Positions 45,149 to 56,218 of a stretch of DNA of 64,000 nt are shown in pieces (position 1 is the stretch's first letter; each line of letters opens with the position of its first letter). The DNA is from Hyalella azteca. Taxonomy: Eukaryota > Arthropoda > Malacostraca > Amphipoda > Hyalellidae. The stretch lies in assembly GCF_000764305.2 (NCBI RefSeq), contig NW_025942283.1, positions 62,001 through 126,000 of the forward strand, written 5' to 3'. The translations under genes were made by a program, and so were the position numbers. The notes under the pieces were generated by a model, which saw nothing but the letters and a program-made list of their open reading frames with translations, was not told where the DNA came from and did not search any database.

Positions 45149-45326
45149 AGTTGTTTTTATGTTTCACCTTCCCTACATGGATGTCTACTTTAATCTACTA
45201 ATCTCAAAAATAATCCACATATATATACAAAAAAAGACTGATTTTTATATGTATATGTGGATAATTTCTTAGATTGGTAGATTAAAGTTCACATCCATGT
45301 AGGGAAGGTAAAACATAAAAATAACT
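45149..45326. repeat. Long hairpin, about 78-bp arms
   Basis: AGTTGTTTTTATGTTTCACC...CATGGATGTCTACTTTAATC is matched in inverse by GATTAAAGTTCACATCCATG...GGTAAAACATAAAAATAACT around a short AT-rich loop at about 45228-45250. The arms differ at a few positions, so the structure has aged. It lies inside the foldback element at 43696-45755. Confidence 0.85.
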
Positions 45327-45755
45327 AAATTTTTTTTACTTTATCTAACCCTGGGGTAACCCATAATAGTTCGGTTAGGTTAATTGCAATAAAGTTGCAT
45401 TGATATGTTTTAAAAATGTTTTATTATCATTAAATGTTAATGAGTAAATCCCAATAGCAGAACAATATATATTTAGAGATTTTCAATAATTTTGGCCATT
45501 GTAGCGGCTATTGTAGCGCGCTACATTTTACTGTAGCGGTAGCGGTAGCGCCCGTTACAATCTAGTGGGTGTAGCGGTAGCGGTAGCGCCCGCTACATTT
45601 AGAGCATGTAGCGGTAGCGGTAGCGCCGCTACATTTCCAAGTAGCGCTGCCCAGCTCTGATGAAGGCGCTACCGCTACAATTGCTTAAATGTAGCGCCGC
45701 TACCGCTACTGAAAATGAAGCGGCCGCTATATGTAGCGCGCTACTGCCACCTCTG

Positions 45756-46380
45756 CTAGTACTGGTGAAAATGATACTAATGAGAGAATGTTTGATACTG
45801 GTTAATGTGAGAGGAAGTTTTGCGCTTGTATATGCCGAGAGTTTTAGGTAGGTACACAGAATTTGAAAAAATTGTTTTACCGCGAATAACTTCATTATGT
45901 TTCAGGTACTTCATATCTGGAAACATGAATTAGTTACTATATTGAATCTGCGCTATGTTGGAATGGTTTGAATTAAGCTCTGTAGATACAATAGGCTGTT
46001 GTTTGCTAATATTTTGTGAGAATTTTGAGGACTGCTTCAACTGATTATTGCGGGAGAATGCTTAACAGTATATGTGAGTATTTGGTGTTGGCGAATATGA
46101 GAGAAGGTTCAATACTGGTAAAGGAGAGATACTGTTTTGCTCAGTCGTACGTAGAAAATGTTTGGTACCGCTACCAGCGCAATAGGTAGGAGTGTTTGGT
46201 ACGGGTAAATGGGTAGAATGTTTTGTACATGGATGATGTGGGATAATATTGAGCGGTGTTGATTATTGGAGTATGTTGATAGTTGAGTGATATTGTATAT
46301 TGAAGAATGTTTGGTTTTGGCAATGTGTGAGAATGCTGATTGCAGGTGAATATATAAGAGAATGTTGTGGGTAATGTGGA
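45756..46380. repeat. Degenerate minisatellite, right part
   Basis: Continuation of the 23-bp units seen at 43560 (GAGAGAATGTTTGATACTGG, GAATGTTTGGTACGGGTAAATG, GTATGTTGATAG). It becomes increasingly degenerate toward 46380. Confidence 0.6.
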
Positions 46381-46384
46381 AAGT

Positions 46385-48335
46385 TGGAGTTGGAAGTTGC
46401 ATTAACTGATAATATTCCCGTTTCAAAACCGTGTTTACTTGCCACTTGCTTCATTGTGTCGCGCGCGATGATATATGTCTAGTCTGCTCATATATATGTA
46501 TATAGCGTACAGTAATTCAAATATTCCTTCCTTTCCCCCATAAAGGGGGGATGAGAGGGGCATTTTATAACGCATTTTTCAGATTCGGCCGGGTCTGTCA
46601 CGAACGTATCCGGTACCAAGAACACGCGATCCGCAGTCGCCTCACGGTTGTCAAGGAATATACCGGATCGTAATCAGGTGCTTATTTCCTTCGTACAACC
46701 AGAACCAAAAGCAGACATAGCGCCGCTAATTTACACCGCTAGGCGAGCTTGGGGCATCCATGAGCCAGCGGCTGACATTAATAACAATTTTTATAGGCGG
46801 GGACAGACAGTTGTTCAAAACTTCCTGTCCAGTGAAATGCAGATCTCAGACACGATAAGCTTTTTTTCACCTGACTTGACCAAGACTACCGTTTTCACAC
46901 TCTCAGGACAATATTAGGTCGCTAATAGTCAGAAAGAAGATTCTATCAAGACGCTGATTCATTCGGACCGCAAAATTCGGAATAACTAAACCGAATGCGG
47001 CATTTCCTATCACGAGCCAGGAGGTTATGCGTTTTTTGTTGAGGAAGAGCAGCCGGCCCACATCCAAATTTTCAGAAAAATGCTTCATCACCAACATACC
47101 TGCTTAGTCACTATCACACCCCGCTCACCATCACACTCGCTCATCACAAACATGAGTGCTTCATCACCAGCACGAGCGCATCTTCCACAAATCTACTTCA
47201 TCAGATAATCTCAAGCATTGAGAATGCGCTTCGTACCATCACATGTGTTTCATCGCCTTCAACCGTGCTTCATCACCATACATGCCTTATCATAAGCATA
47301 ATTCACTAGCCACCACTCATCACTGTCATCACCTCTCTACCCCACATAGCCCCCTGGGGGGCAGGGCTGCTGCAGACGACGTCTCCATCAAGTAGACGTT
47401 GGACGCCGCGACGTCTGGCACCACGTCTCTGGTGGCACGTGTGGTCACAAGTTAGTACGTTATTGACTTATTAATTTAGACGTTACTTCGTCTCCGTAAC
47501 TCGTCAGTATCGTAAAATTTCGGAAGACGGTCTCCTTATTTATTTGCATTTTAAAGGCTCTGGTAGCATTCACTCGTGATTCTTCTCGTATTACCGTACA
47601 TTTAGTTACGGTAAATGCATCTAATTCAAACTTAGTTAATGAGGAATTTCTCCAATTACTGGTATTCAGTTCTTTAAAAAGCACTTACAGTTTTCAATGT
47701 CTCTTCGCCTTTTTACAACCTTTATTTTATAATTCCTAGCCTAGCCTGTAATATATATTTTCCTAGTGTCACAAGCCTCCGAGCTAGAATATAGGCTTAA
47801 TAATTCTTTAATTTTGACTCACATGTACAACTCAGGCAGTTTCACCGTGCCGTCTTCACTGAATTTCGCAACGCACGTCGTATGAATTTTTTCAGTGATG
47901 GCATTTCTTCCACTACCTCCGGCGACTGCAGACGAAGGCTTGCTGTGCAGGGCGCTATAACCAACTGCGGGGTACACTCGGTTATAATTTGGTTAATACA
48001 ACAGGCTGAGTAAATAAAACTGCTTTAATATTTGTCTCAACTTGGCAGCCATTACACCTGATCACGCTCCCCTACACCTGCATACGCGTAAGCAGGTTAC
48101 CGTCTGTATTGACCAGTTAGGACGAACACAAATTGCTCTGAACTGTTCTCCAACTTGTATCATCATTCCTAGTTATCATTTTGTATCTCAGTTTTTATGT
48201 AGACTATTAGCTTCCCTGTAATGCTGAAACAGCAATTTTTATTCCTTAAATTGCAAAACTTTTTCTCATCATTTTGCAGTTTAAACTCCTTCCTTCCGTT
48301 TCTGGTATAATTAACTATTTTCATTAATTAAGCGT
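46385..48335. other. Stretch without confident genes
   Basis: An open segment after a TTTTTCAG acceptor at 46580 (plus) reads SAGSVTNVSGTKNTRSAVAS and continues to a stop at 46915. It has exon-like composition but no recognisable domain. Around 47100-47330 there are degenerate TCATCACC-type repeats, and around 47370-47460 repeated GACGTCT words. Nothing else recognised. Confidence 0.35.
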
Positions 48336-48344
48336 ACCAGTTTA

Positions 48345-48725
48345 CCATCACTCACTTTCCAGTTTACCAGCACATGCGTCCCAGTTTACGAGACTCGCGT
48401 CCAAGTTTACCAGCACTCGCGTTCAAGTTTACCAGCACCCGCATTCCAGTTTACCAGCACCCGCGTCCCAGTTTACCAGCACTCGCGTTCAAGTTTACCA
48501 GCACCCGCGTTCCAGTTTACCAGCACCCGCGTCCCAGTTTACCAGCATTCGCGTATCCCAGTTTACCAGCACTCGCGTCCCAGTTCTCCAGCACTCGCGT
48601 TCCAGTTTACCAGCACTCACGTTCCACTTTACCAGCACTCGAGTCCCAGTTTACCAGCACTCACTTCCCTGTTTACCAGCACTCGCGTCCCAGCTCTCTA
48701 GCGCTCGCGTTCCAGTTTACCTGCT
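48345..48725. repeat. 21-bp minisatellite (CCAGTTTACCAGCACTCGCGT)
   Basis: About 18 tandem units of CCAGTTTACCAGCACTCGCGT with point variants. The 21-bp period equals seven codons, so one frame stays open (a repeating VYQH-RPSLPAL-type peptide, 48374-48760). The ORF is a consequence of the repeat, not evidence of a gene. The array ends at the donor of the candidate exon 48721-48819. Confidence 0.92.
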
Positions 48726-48819
48726 TGTCGATGAACGCCAGCCAGCCCCAGCAGGGATAATACGGCTGCGGCCGCCGCGATCATCGCTCGGAACTTCCAT
48801 TTACGGGACAGACGTCGAC
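48721..48819 (-). CDS. Candidate exon with a signal-anchor segment (possibly 5' exon of the glycosyltransferase)
   Basis: On the minus strand, between an acceptor (CTGGCTAG) and a donor (CAAGCAG|GTAAAC), the exon reads RRLSRKWKFRAMIAAAAAVL, SLLGLAGVHRQA. A basic stretch followed by about 17 hydrophobic residues is the layout of a type II Golgi membrane protein. The strand and position upstream of the A4GALT-like exons suggest it anchors that enzyme. Its phase (1) does not join directly to the exon at 39031, so at least one exon is missing. The GC-rich codons contrast with the surroundings. Assignment is inference. Confidence 0.35.
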
Positions 48820-48825
48820 CTAGCC

Positions 48826-49005
48826 AGGAGAGGTTATATTATTTATTGAGAGCATTAAAACTATAGTTAAGCCAGGACAGCTTATAAAATTCAATGAGAG
48901 CGCTAAAACTGTAGTCGAGCCAGGACAGGTTGTATAGTTTATTGAGAACATTAAAACTACAGTCCAGCCCAGACAGATTTTTACAAGTGATACGAGCATT
49001 AAAAC
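48826..49005. repeat. Three tandem units of about 57-60 bp
   Basis: The unit TTATTGAGAGCATTAAAACTATAGTTAAGCCAGGACAG, split here for length as TTATTGAGAGCATTAAAAC and TATAGTTAAGCCAGGACAG, recurs three times with variants, the last breaking down after CAGCCCAGACAG. Minus-strand open frames across it are repeat by-products. Confidence 0.8.
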
Positions 49006-49682
49006 TCTAAACATAGTCCTCATATCTTCATCTGTTCAAGTGATAGTAATTTCAAACTATTATTTGTGTTTGAAAATAACGATGAATAAACTTTGCTTTA
49101 CTTTTAATTGATGCAAAATTCATTTTGCCGTTTATATCAACGGCAAGTAAATATACGTCTGATAGATTTTCTAAATATTTCGGTGGAATTTACACATGAG
49201 AAAAGTATTCGATAAATCAATCACATAAAATTTGATCCGCAGTTTAGTATGTACCTTTAGTGTGTGTGTGTGTTAAAATGTTGCCATTTTGAGAACTTCC
49301 CTGTTCAAGTTTTTGTTCCAATCAAGGTCGCCTCAGTGGCATATAGGAGGAGCGCAGCCGTGCATCACCAATTTTGTGCACCAATAAGCCCTGAATCGAA
49401 CGCCTTGGATCTCCGGACCTACACCAATCAGCCGTGCACCACTCGGCTTTGTCCTCTTCCGGCCTTGACCACCACCTGAGCTAGCGATTGACAGGGGCCA
49501 TGCCTCATGCAACACAAGCGCGGCGCTTAGTAGATAGCTATTAAAGAATTGATATCACTTGTATGCTTAAATCGCAAATTAACTAAGAATTTAAATTAAA
49601 TTAAATATTTAAATCAAATTAAAAATCTAAATTAATTAATTAAAGAAATTCAATTCGTTCTATGGTTTCAATGTATTAATTT

Positions 49683-49830
49683 GTGACTTCTAATTTGCGA
49701 TTCTACGAACTGACGATGGAGCTGGTCTCCGAAACGTTTTCCATAAAGATATGAATTTTTGTGGACTATTCTTTGCTTTTAAATTCTTAGTTAGTAAATA
49801 GCTGTCTGTGGTATAGTAAGGTTGATTGTG
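49683..49830 (+). mobile_element. Penelope-like element terminal fragment with hammerhead-like motif
   Basis: GAACTGACGATGGAGCTGG, TCTCCGAAACGTTTTCC matches the terminal repeat of the PLE at 54352-56285, and CTTTGCTTTTAAATTCTTA beyond it resembles that element's outer flank. No RT or GIY-YIG sequence adjoins it, so this is a solo terminal repeat. Its core (49707-49742) keeps the hammerhead consensus CUGANGA...GAAA with a C in place of U at the variable position. Confidence 0.7.
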
Positions 49831-52540
49831 TACGCTGGTCCGGCACACCAAATGCTGACTAACACCACTCTCGTTTGGAGTCACTCTCTAGTAGAGCGCC
49901 TAATTGATCTTTATAGAGAACACGAATGCCAATGGAGTGTTCGGTCAAAGGAGTACAAAAATCGAAATGCAAATGATGTAACTTACTTTTACATGACGTG
50001 TTTAGTTCATGTGATTGTAGCAACTCCTGACAATTTATGCATTACCGTTTAGCGATTGAGTGTGCTAGTTCTTTAATTATGATGCCTATGCTAAATTCTC
50101 GTTTACAACTGACATAGTGCGAAGAATGACGGACCGCAGCACACCCGAGAACAATGGCCCACAGCTGAAATTCGGTTCCATCCATCCTCATTGACGTCTA
50201 GTTGGCAACTGGTGTTCAAAAACTTCAAAGCGCGCGGTCTCAAACAACCGAGTACAAAAGTAGTGTGAACGGTTGTGCGCGGTGAGGCACCGCAGCAAAC
50301 GACTCAAAGCGCATGTCGTTGCCACTAGTGTAAACGGGCCTTTAGAGGTGATTCAGGCGCAGATCGGCCCCGTACGGCGTACGGTGTTTGGCTTCTATTT
50401 TGCCGCATTTTTGGAATTCAATTGCCCAGTGGGCCGAATCTGCGTAACATGACAAAAAATAGTAGCTGGTCAAGCTTCCTCATGATGCCCCTGGTAAAAC
50501 GCTGATGAGGCTACCGCATGATGTGCTGGTCAGAGACTGAACAGGGTAAATGCGCGAACCATATGACCATCTCCCGTTTCTATTAAATGGCGTCGACGAA
50601 TGTACACGCGTGCGTTCGCTATGTGATACGACGTAACGAAGGGAGAGTCGACTCTAACTTGACATATAGCAAGGTTGAAGAAACCTAAGCCTATGATGAA
50701 GAAACCTAAGCACCTACTGTTTTAGACGCCTATTTTTAACCTGACATTTCTGCATAACATACCCACTTCTGGGCCCATAAGTCACAGCATCGAATGTATA
50801 ATGAATAAATTGTTTCAGGTAATCGAGTAAATTAAGAAATCCGTAACTATTTCTACTCCATGAATATGATGAATAAACCAGAAGAATAACGCAAATCAAC
50901 TCTCTTTCACTCAATCTATTGACCACAGGAAATTTTTGCACAGATTCCTAAAGGTTGCTTAATGCGCCGGAAGAAATAACACCAGAACTAATGTTGCAGG
51001 AGATGATAACTGAAGAATCGAATCAATCCGTTGAGTCTAAGAATCAAAGATGAACTTGCATTACGTGCGCTCACACATGTGTGCGGCTGTGCGCCGCATG
51101 TGCTCCAAAAGTCCAAAACTTAAACCATTATCTATTCAATAATAATTGCACATGCAATAACGCTCAAGCCCTAACTGGAAAGGTTTAAATGCTTCCTTGA
51201 TTCAAGTGCACATCAGAAAGAGCTTTCAGTCGTTCAGCTTACAAGTTGCAATGCATGCAGGGGCATGTGGGGTCAACCTCCCGCACCCCCATCCAGGCAG
51301 AGCGATAGCCCTAGCCGCCCGTAAGCCGTCAGTGCTGCCGTCAATAACAAACAGTTGAAACTACTCGTGAAGCAGGGCGTAGACAAGAGTGATCAATTCG
51401 TATCAAAAAAGTTGAATAGTTTTGTCTCCTTCAGAGAGCTTTAAACAATTAGATTGTAAAGACTATTGCACGCGTAGACTTTGAACAGGATGAAAATTAA
51501 TAGTTTGAGTGTTTGTGGAAGAGTTTCCTTGATTTCGAATCGTCTGGAGATTACTGTTCGTCAAGCCTACGAATTAATGATGGTTCCAACAATAGAATTG
51601 TTCAGCTTTGAGCACATGTCTGCTTGAGCGGCTATAGAAGTAGCTCTTGCAGATAAGTATGCTTTTAGTTGGAATTTTCAAGCATCCCTACGGCCGACAG
51701 CTTAACTATTGAAGATTGCATAAGACGTTCGTAATTTTTGGGAGCCTCTGCAGACTAGTCCAGTGCGGTACAAGATCGTTCTCGCTGCCCTAGCTGTCTT
51801 ATCGGTGTGAAATATCGCGTACAAGGAGGCAGGGTGAACGTGTTTAAACGGGATCCCATTTGTGAGCAACTTATTTGATTTCCCATTACTATCGTATATT
51901 CCGCCATTATTTCAATTATCAATCCAATAATTTAGAGTGCAGTTGATAATATGAAAGCTTGAAACGAATTTGATCTTAGAGCATAACTCTACCAATGCAA
52001 AAAAAAATTTGACTCTTGTGAAGCGTGATCGAGTGGCTGCTTACTGCAATCCACACGCAACGTTTTAGCTGCAACAATTAGAACTGCGCAGACAAATCGT
52101 TGGTAAACTGATCGTGTGGACCGGCCTTCAAGATTGAGCAGCCGATGCAATAATTCTCTTTTTTAATTTCGAAAACAGATGAAAAATGTTCTAACAATGA
52201 AATTTTGTGCGCCAAAGTCGTTTCTGGAATACTTGGTACTTTATTTTTACTATTGCTTATAATTATTCCTGATAATATTTTATTGAAAAGTTTTTATCAG
52301 TGTAATTAACAGATCGCTTCACAGTGAACGCTGAATAAGGTATTTTTTGTCTATTTCGTAACCCTGAAATTAGTACCTATTACCCTTATCGTATTAATAT
52401 TACCCTGAACTCTATTCCATTCATGAACGTTTTAGTAGACAGCGCTTCCTCCTTGTTCAAGCGCTTCAAACCTATCCTGTTAATGATATTAACATAGAAT
52501 TTCTTATTCTGCTATATATTCTGATAATAGAGATTCTACC
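49831..52540. other. Stretch without recognised genes
   Basis: No domain, TIR pair or retroelement protein seen. A palindromic word cluster occurs near 51070-51105 (GCTCACACATGTGTGCGGC). Composition is ordinary for the window. Confidence 0.35.
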
Positions 52541-52544
52541 AATA

Positions 52545-53155
52545 GATGAACATATTCAGCTAATAGAGAATGTTCAAAGACGTGCAACAAGGATAATTCC
52601 AGGCTTGAAGGGCAAGTCCTATGAAGAAAGTTTAAAGATTATGAAGCTTCCAAGACACAGTTATCGACGTCTGCGTGGGGACCTCATTGAAGTATACAAA
52701 TATACTCATGGTTTACACAAGGTCCCCGAAGGATTACTAGAATTTGAAACAAGGACCAACACCAGGGGCCACGGCTATAAAAAAAAATGCGCTGCAACTT
52801 GTCCACGCGACAACATTTCTTCTCGCTTCGAATCACCGACATGTGAAACAGCCTCCCCAATGACATCGTTGGCGCTCCAAGTATGAACGCGTTCAAGAAC
52901 AGACTAGATAAAGCTCTGGCAAAATATATGTTCAGATTTTAAATGCCTATATAGCACCATATCGAACCCGGTGGAAATCTAGTAGCTATTTCAAACTATC
53001 GTCAGTCTTGAAAATATCCGGTCAAATGACAAGATTTTAGATCTTATGTGAACAAGTCACGAAAAGTTCAAGATTCGGCGACAGGCCACATCAGGCCTAC
53101 TCTTTAGCGCCGACATCACTATGTTATGTTAATGTTATGTTATGTTTATATGAAT
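52545..53155 (+). mobile_element. LINE-A 3' end copy with pentanucleotide tail
   Basis: Begins with LIENVQRRATRIIPGLKGKS, continues YRRLRGDLIEVYKYTHGLHK, VPEGLLEFETRTNTRGHGYK, then is frameshifted. The 3' UTR follows from about 52940, closely matching the inverse of 17205-17376, and ends GCCGACATCACTATGTTATG then repeated TTATG units (53114-53142). The preceding CR1/L2-like ORF2 is missing (5' truncation). This copy fixes the true 3' end of LINE-A. Confidence 0.88.
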
Positions 53156-53475
53156 AACTTTTTCTTAATTACCAATGAACGGACCATCATGAGTCGTATC
53201 ATAAATTGTTTATATGGATAACAATACTCAAAAAATATAAAATATATACGTAACTCAAATCATTACTTCCAATTCACTCCGCCACTAATTGATTTTCCTC
53301 TAAACAAAAGCATAAACCACACTCACAGAAGTGCTGTACGGATGCCATGTCGCTCTGGTGCTTGCCTGATAATTGATAATGAAACGTTAAATGTTAACGT
53401 AATTTAGTAATTCATCGTAGGTAATTAACGTAATTTAGTAGATTTTAACAGCCTCTTGTATTGATTATATTATTT

Positions 53476-53762
53476 GACACTCCACACCATCACTCCTCAC
53501 TATCACTCCACACCATCACTCCACACCATCACTCCACACTATCACTCTACACCATCATTCCACACCATCACTCCACACCATCACTCCACACCATACACAC
53601 CATCACTTCACACCATCACTCCACACCATCACTCCACACCATCACTTCACACCATCACTCCTCACCATCACTCCACACCATCACTTCACACAATCACTCT
53701 TCACCATCACTCCGCACCATCACTCCGCACCATCACTCCACACCATCACTCCACACCACAAA
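53476..53762. repeat. 13-bp minisatellite (CCATCACTCCACA)
   Basis: About 22 units of CCATCACTCCACA and close variants. Thirteen is prime to three, so the same repeat is open in several frames with a 13-residue His/Ser/Thr/Pro period. No gene is implied. Confidence 0.93.
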
Positions 53763-53982
53763 TTTGGTACAGTTTATTTGTGCTGCTACGCGCCTCGTCG
53801 ACCACTTCACTCCGTTCAACCTGATACTCTGAGTTGGTCTATGAAAATCTTACTGCCGTCTCATCTCATTTAAATTAATTATAGCACAAGTGTTTTTCAC
53901 ACTAATTAGGCAATTTAAAATTACCAATTAGCGAGTCACACTTGTTCGCAACACCTGAAAGCGCCTGTAGTGATTGCACCTG

Positions 53983-54082
53983 CATGGTGCTGGTTACCCC
54001 CGTGGTGCTAGTTACCCCCGTGGTGCTAGTTACCCCGTGGTGCTGGTTACCCCCTACGGTGCTAGTTAGTAGTTACCCCCAT
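53983..54082. repeat. 18-bp minisatellite GTGCTAGTTACCCCCGTG, left part
   Basis: About five imperfect units (GGTGCTGGTTACCCCCGTGG type). Units reappear at 56668-56695 after the LINE-A insertion, showing that the LINE landed in this array. Confidence 0.8.
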
Positions 54083-54084
54083 GA

Positions 54085-54238
54085 TGAAAGACACGCAACA
54101 AGGATAATTCCGGGCCTGAAAGGCAAGTCCTATGAGGTAAGATTAAATATTATGAAGCTTCCAAGCCTCAATTATCGACGTCTGCGTGGGGACCTTATTG
54201 AAGTATACAAGTATACTCATGGCATATTCTAGGTCCCA
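54085..54238 (+). mobile_element. LINE-A ORF2 C-terminal fragment (5' part of a copy split by two later insertions)
   Basis: Translation RHATRIIPGLKGKSYEVRLN, IMKLPSLNYRRLRGDLIEVY, KYTHG then VPE. Its continuation (EFETSI) is at 54326-54351 and 56286 onward. The 5'-truncated LINE begins directly after the minisatellite unit CCCCCATGATG. Confidence 0.85.
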
Positions 54239-54325
54239 GAAGCGGCACATCGTGGACCAGAGGCGGCGATCCATCGTGGCCTGGGACTGCTACGTCCCAA
54301 ACAAATACTAAGGATACTACGGATA
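54239..54325 (+). mobile_element. LINE-B 3' tail inserted in LINE-A
   Basis: AGAGGCGGCGATCCATCGTG, GCCTGGGACTGC and CAAACAAATACTAAGGATAC match the LINE-B 3' UTR at 35733-35790. It ends in the ACTAAGGATAC-type tail and is flanked by AGAAG on both sides, as expected of a very short 5'-truncated LINE insertion with a small target duplication. Confidence 0.75.
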
Positions 54326-54440
54326 GAAGGATCACTAGAATTTGAAACAAGTATTAAAATCACTTGACTGCTTAAATCGCAAGTTTATGAAAAATTTAAA
54401 AGCAAAGAAAATTGCCAGAAAATTCAACATTTCTTCAATA

Positions 54441-54477
54441 GGAAAACGTTTCGGAAGACCAGCTCCATCATCAGTTC
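54441..54477 (-). ncRNA. Hammerhead-ribozyme-like motif in left (inverted) PLE repeat
   Basis: On the minus strand: GAACTGATGA, stem II strand TGGAG with loop CTGG, then TCTTCC, GAAACGTTTTCC. It retains CUGAUGA and GAAA but has an extra T in stem II compared with the right copy, so it may be less stable. Confidence 0.6.
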
Positions 54478-54737
54478 AAAACCTAAAACACAGGTTCATA
54501 CAATTAGCAATAAATTCACATTGAAGCATAAATCGTCAAATGAAAAACAAACAAGAATGAAGCAAACACGGGCACAAACCTATCTATTTACAATTTCTTT
54601 TTTTCCTCTAGGCGGGGAATGAAAGATGTTCGCATTGGATGTAAACATGTAAAGATGTTCACTGGATGTAAACCAGATTTCGCATTGAAATTTCCATTCC
54701 GCCCAATCTTTGCTGCTTATGCTGCCCAATCTTTGTT

Positions 54738-56108
54738 CCGAGCTCCAAACTTGCTAAATTTATAGTTCCGGTTTTGAACTGTCTCACCACCAATCAGTAT
54801 ACGGTAGACAATACTTACATGTTCGTGGATTGCTTTAAAAATTTCTCTAATGTTGAGGACTTGACTATGGCTTCTTTTGATGTAGAAAATTTGTTAACCA
54901 ATTTACCCCTCCATGAAACTATCGATATCTGCCTAAGTTTTTTGTTTAAAATTGTCAATGACTGCGTCATGGGTTTGAACCGCAACTGTTTTAAATCTCT
55001 TATTGAATTATCTGTTTTAAACTCAGTTTTTGTATTTGTTGGCAAATTTTATAGACAAATTGATGATTTGGGCATAGGTCTTCCTCTCGGCCCTACTTTT
55101 GCAAACGTTTTTATGTGTTTTCACGAGGCTATATGGCTGGCCAATTGTCCTCTTGATTTTAAGCCTCTATTCTATAACCGGTATATCGATGATACTTTTT
55201 TAATTTTCAAGCATGCTTCACATGAAGGCCTCTTTTTTGATTATCTTAATCTCCAGCACAAGTCCATCAAGTTTACCATGGAGCTAGAATCAAACAATAG
55301 TCTATCTTTTCTTGATTGCAATGTCACAAGATCAAATGGCCGTTTTCAGACCTCTGTTTACTGAAAATCAACGTTTACCGGTTTATGCACCAGCTTCTTT
55401 AGCTTTTGTTCATTTCGTCTCAAATTAAATGGTATTCGAACGTTAATAAACCGAGGCTTTCGTATCTGCTCAACTTTCCATACTATGCACTCTGAATTTG
55501 AATTTTTGCGCAGTACGTTTTCACTTAATGGGTTTCCATCGCAATTGGTATATACTAAAATTAAACATTTTTTGTCTAAGCAATATTCTGAGGTTGTTCC
55601 CGAACGTGACTATAGGAATGCTGTTTATTGTTCATTTCCTTACTTCGGTCCCGCTTCTGAGTCTATGGCTAAAGAGTTAAAAGGTTTGTTCTCTAAATAC
55701 CTCCCAAATGTAAATATTCATGTATTGTTGGTGAATAATTTTAAAATCAGTTCTTTTTTCAAGTATAAAGACACACTTCCTGTTCCTATGCGATCGTCCC
55801 TAGTTTATCAATATAGTTGTGCGCTATGCGCATCTGCGTATATCAGTTTGACATCTCGCAACTTTTATACTAGGCTGGCGGAGCATAAAGGAAGGAATTT
55901 TAGAACAGGAAACCTGCTTGCGCATCCCACTCATTCAGCAGTACGCGTCCATGCCGAGCAGTGCGACGTGCCAGTGTCCGATAGTGATTTTCGAATTTTA
56001 GCCTCCACGACCGGTGTTTCCGACTTGCGAATTTTAGAGTCCCTTTATATTTTTAAACAAAAGCCTGTTTTAAATGCCGCTGATAGTTCATATCCCTCGA
56101 AATTGTAA
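54738..56108 (+). pseudogene. Penelope-like element polyprotein: RT plus GIY-YIG, one stop codon
   Basis: Frame: KLAKFIVPVLNCLTTNQYTV, then RT motif MASFDVENLLTNLPLHETI, the GLPLGPTFANVFM motif, the catalytic YNRYIDDTFLIF (YIDD at 55182-55193), and FTMELESNNSLSFLDCNV. After a TGA at 55362-55364 (replacing the Arg of the family's TSVYRK motif) the same frame continues with STFTGLCTSFFSF and FRICSTFHTMHSEFEFL. It then reaches VYQYSCALCASAYISLTSRN, FYTRLAEHKG, the Cys pair plus GIY-YIG motif (YIS in place of YIG). Only one disabling change is evident, so the copy is young. An upstream part of the ORF is frameshifted or missing. Confidence 0.9.
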
Positions 56109-56218
56109 ATAGATAGGTTTGTGCCCGTGTTTGCTTCATACTTGTTTGTTTCTCATTTGACGATTTATGCTTCAATGTGAATTTATTGCTAATTGTTTGT
56201 ACCTGTGTTTTAGGTTTT

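Larger units (their letters stand above)
43696..45755. mobile_element. Foldback hAT-like element rich in GTAGCGG words, 8-bp TSD
   Basis: Bounded by CTGGTACT (43688-43695) and CTAGTACT (45756-45763), an 8-bp target duplication with one mismatch. The left end is CAGAGCTGGGAAGCGCTAC and the right end reads ...GCGCGCTACTGCCACCTCTG, i.e. CAGAG-type hAT termini. The interior is an assembly of inverted arms composed of GTAGCGGTAGCGC words. AT-rich spacers carry ACATGTTGACACTAGTAACA in one orientation at 43880 and 44195 and in the opposite one at 45040. Further terminus-like CAGAG(G/C)TGGGCAG motifs at about 43862, 44402 and 45659 indicate nested or duplicated ends. No coding capacity. Confidence 0.75.

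Noticed and set aside
48374..48760. 128-codon ORF with 7-residue repeats
   Set aside because: Produced by a 21-bp minisatellite; no start context, domain or splice evidence.
53461..53832. Long His/Ser/Thr/Pro-rich ORFs in overlapping frames
   Set aside because: By-products of a 13-bp minisatellite, open in more than one frame.
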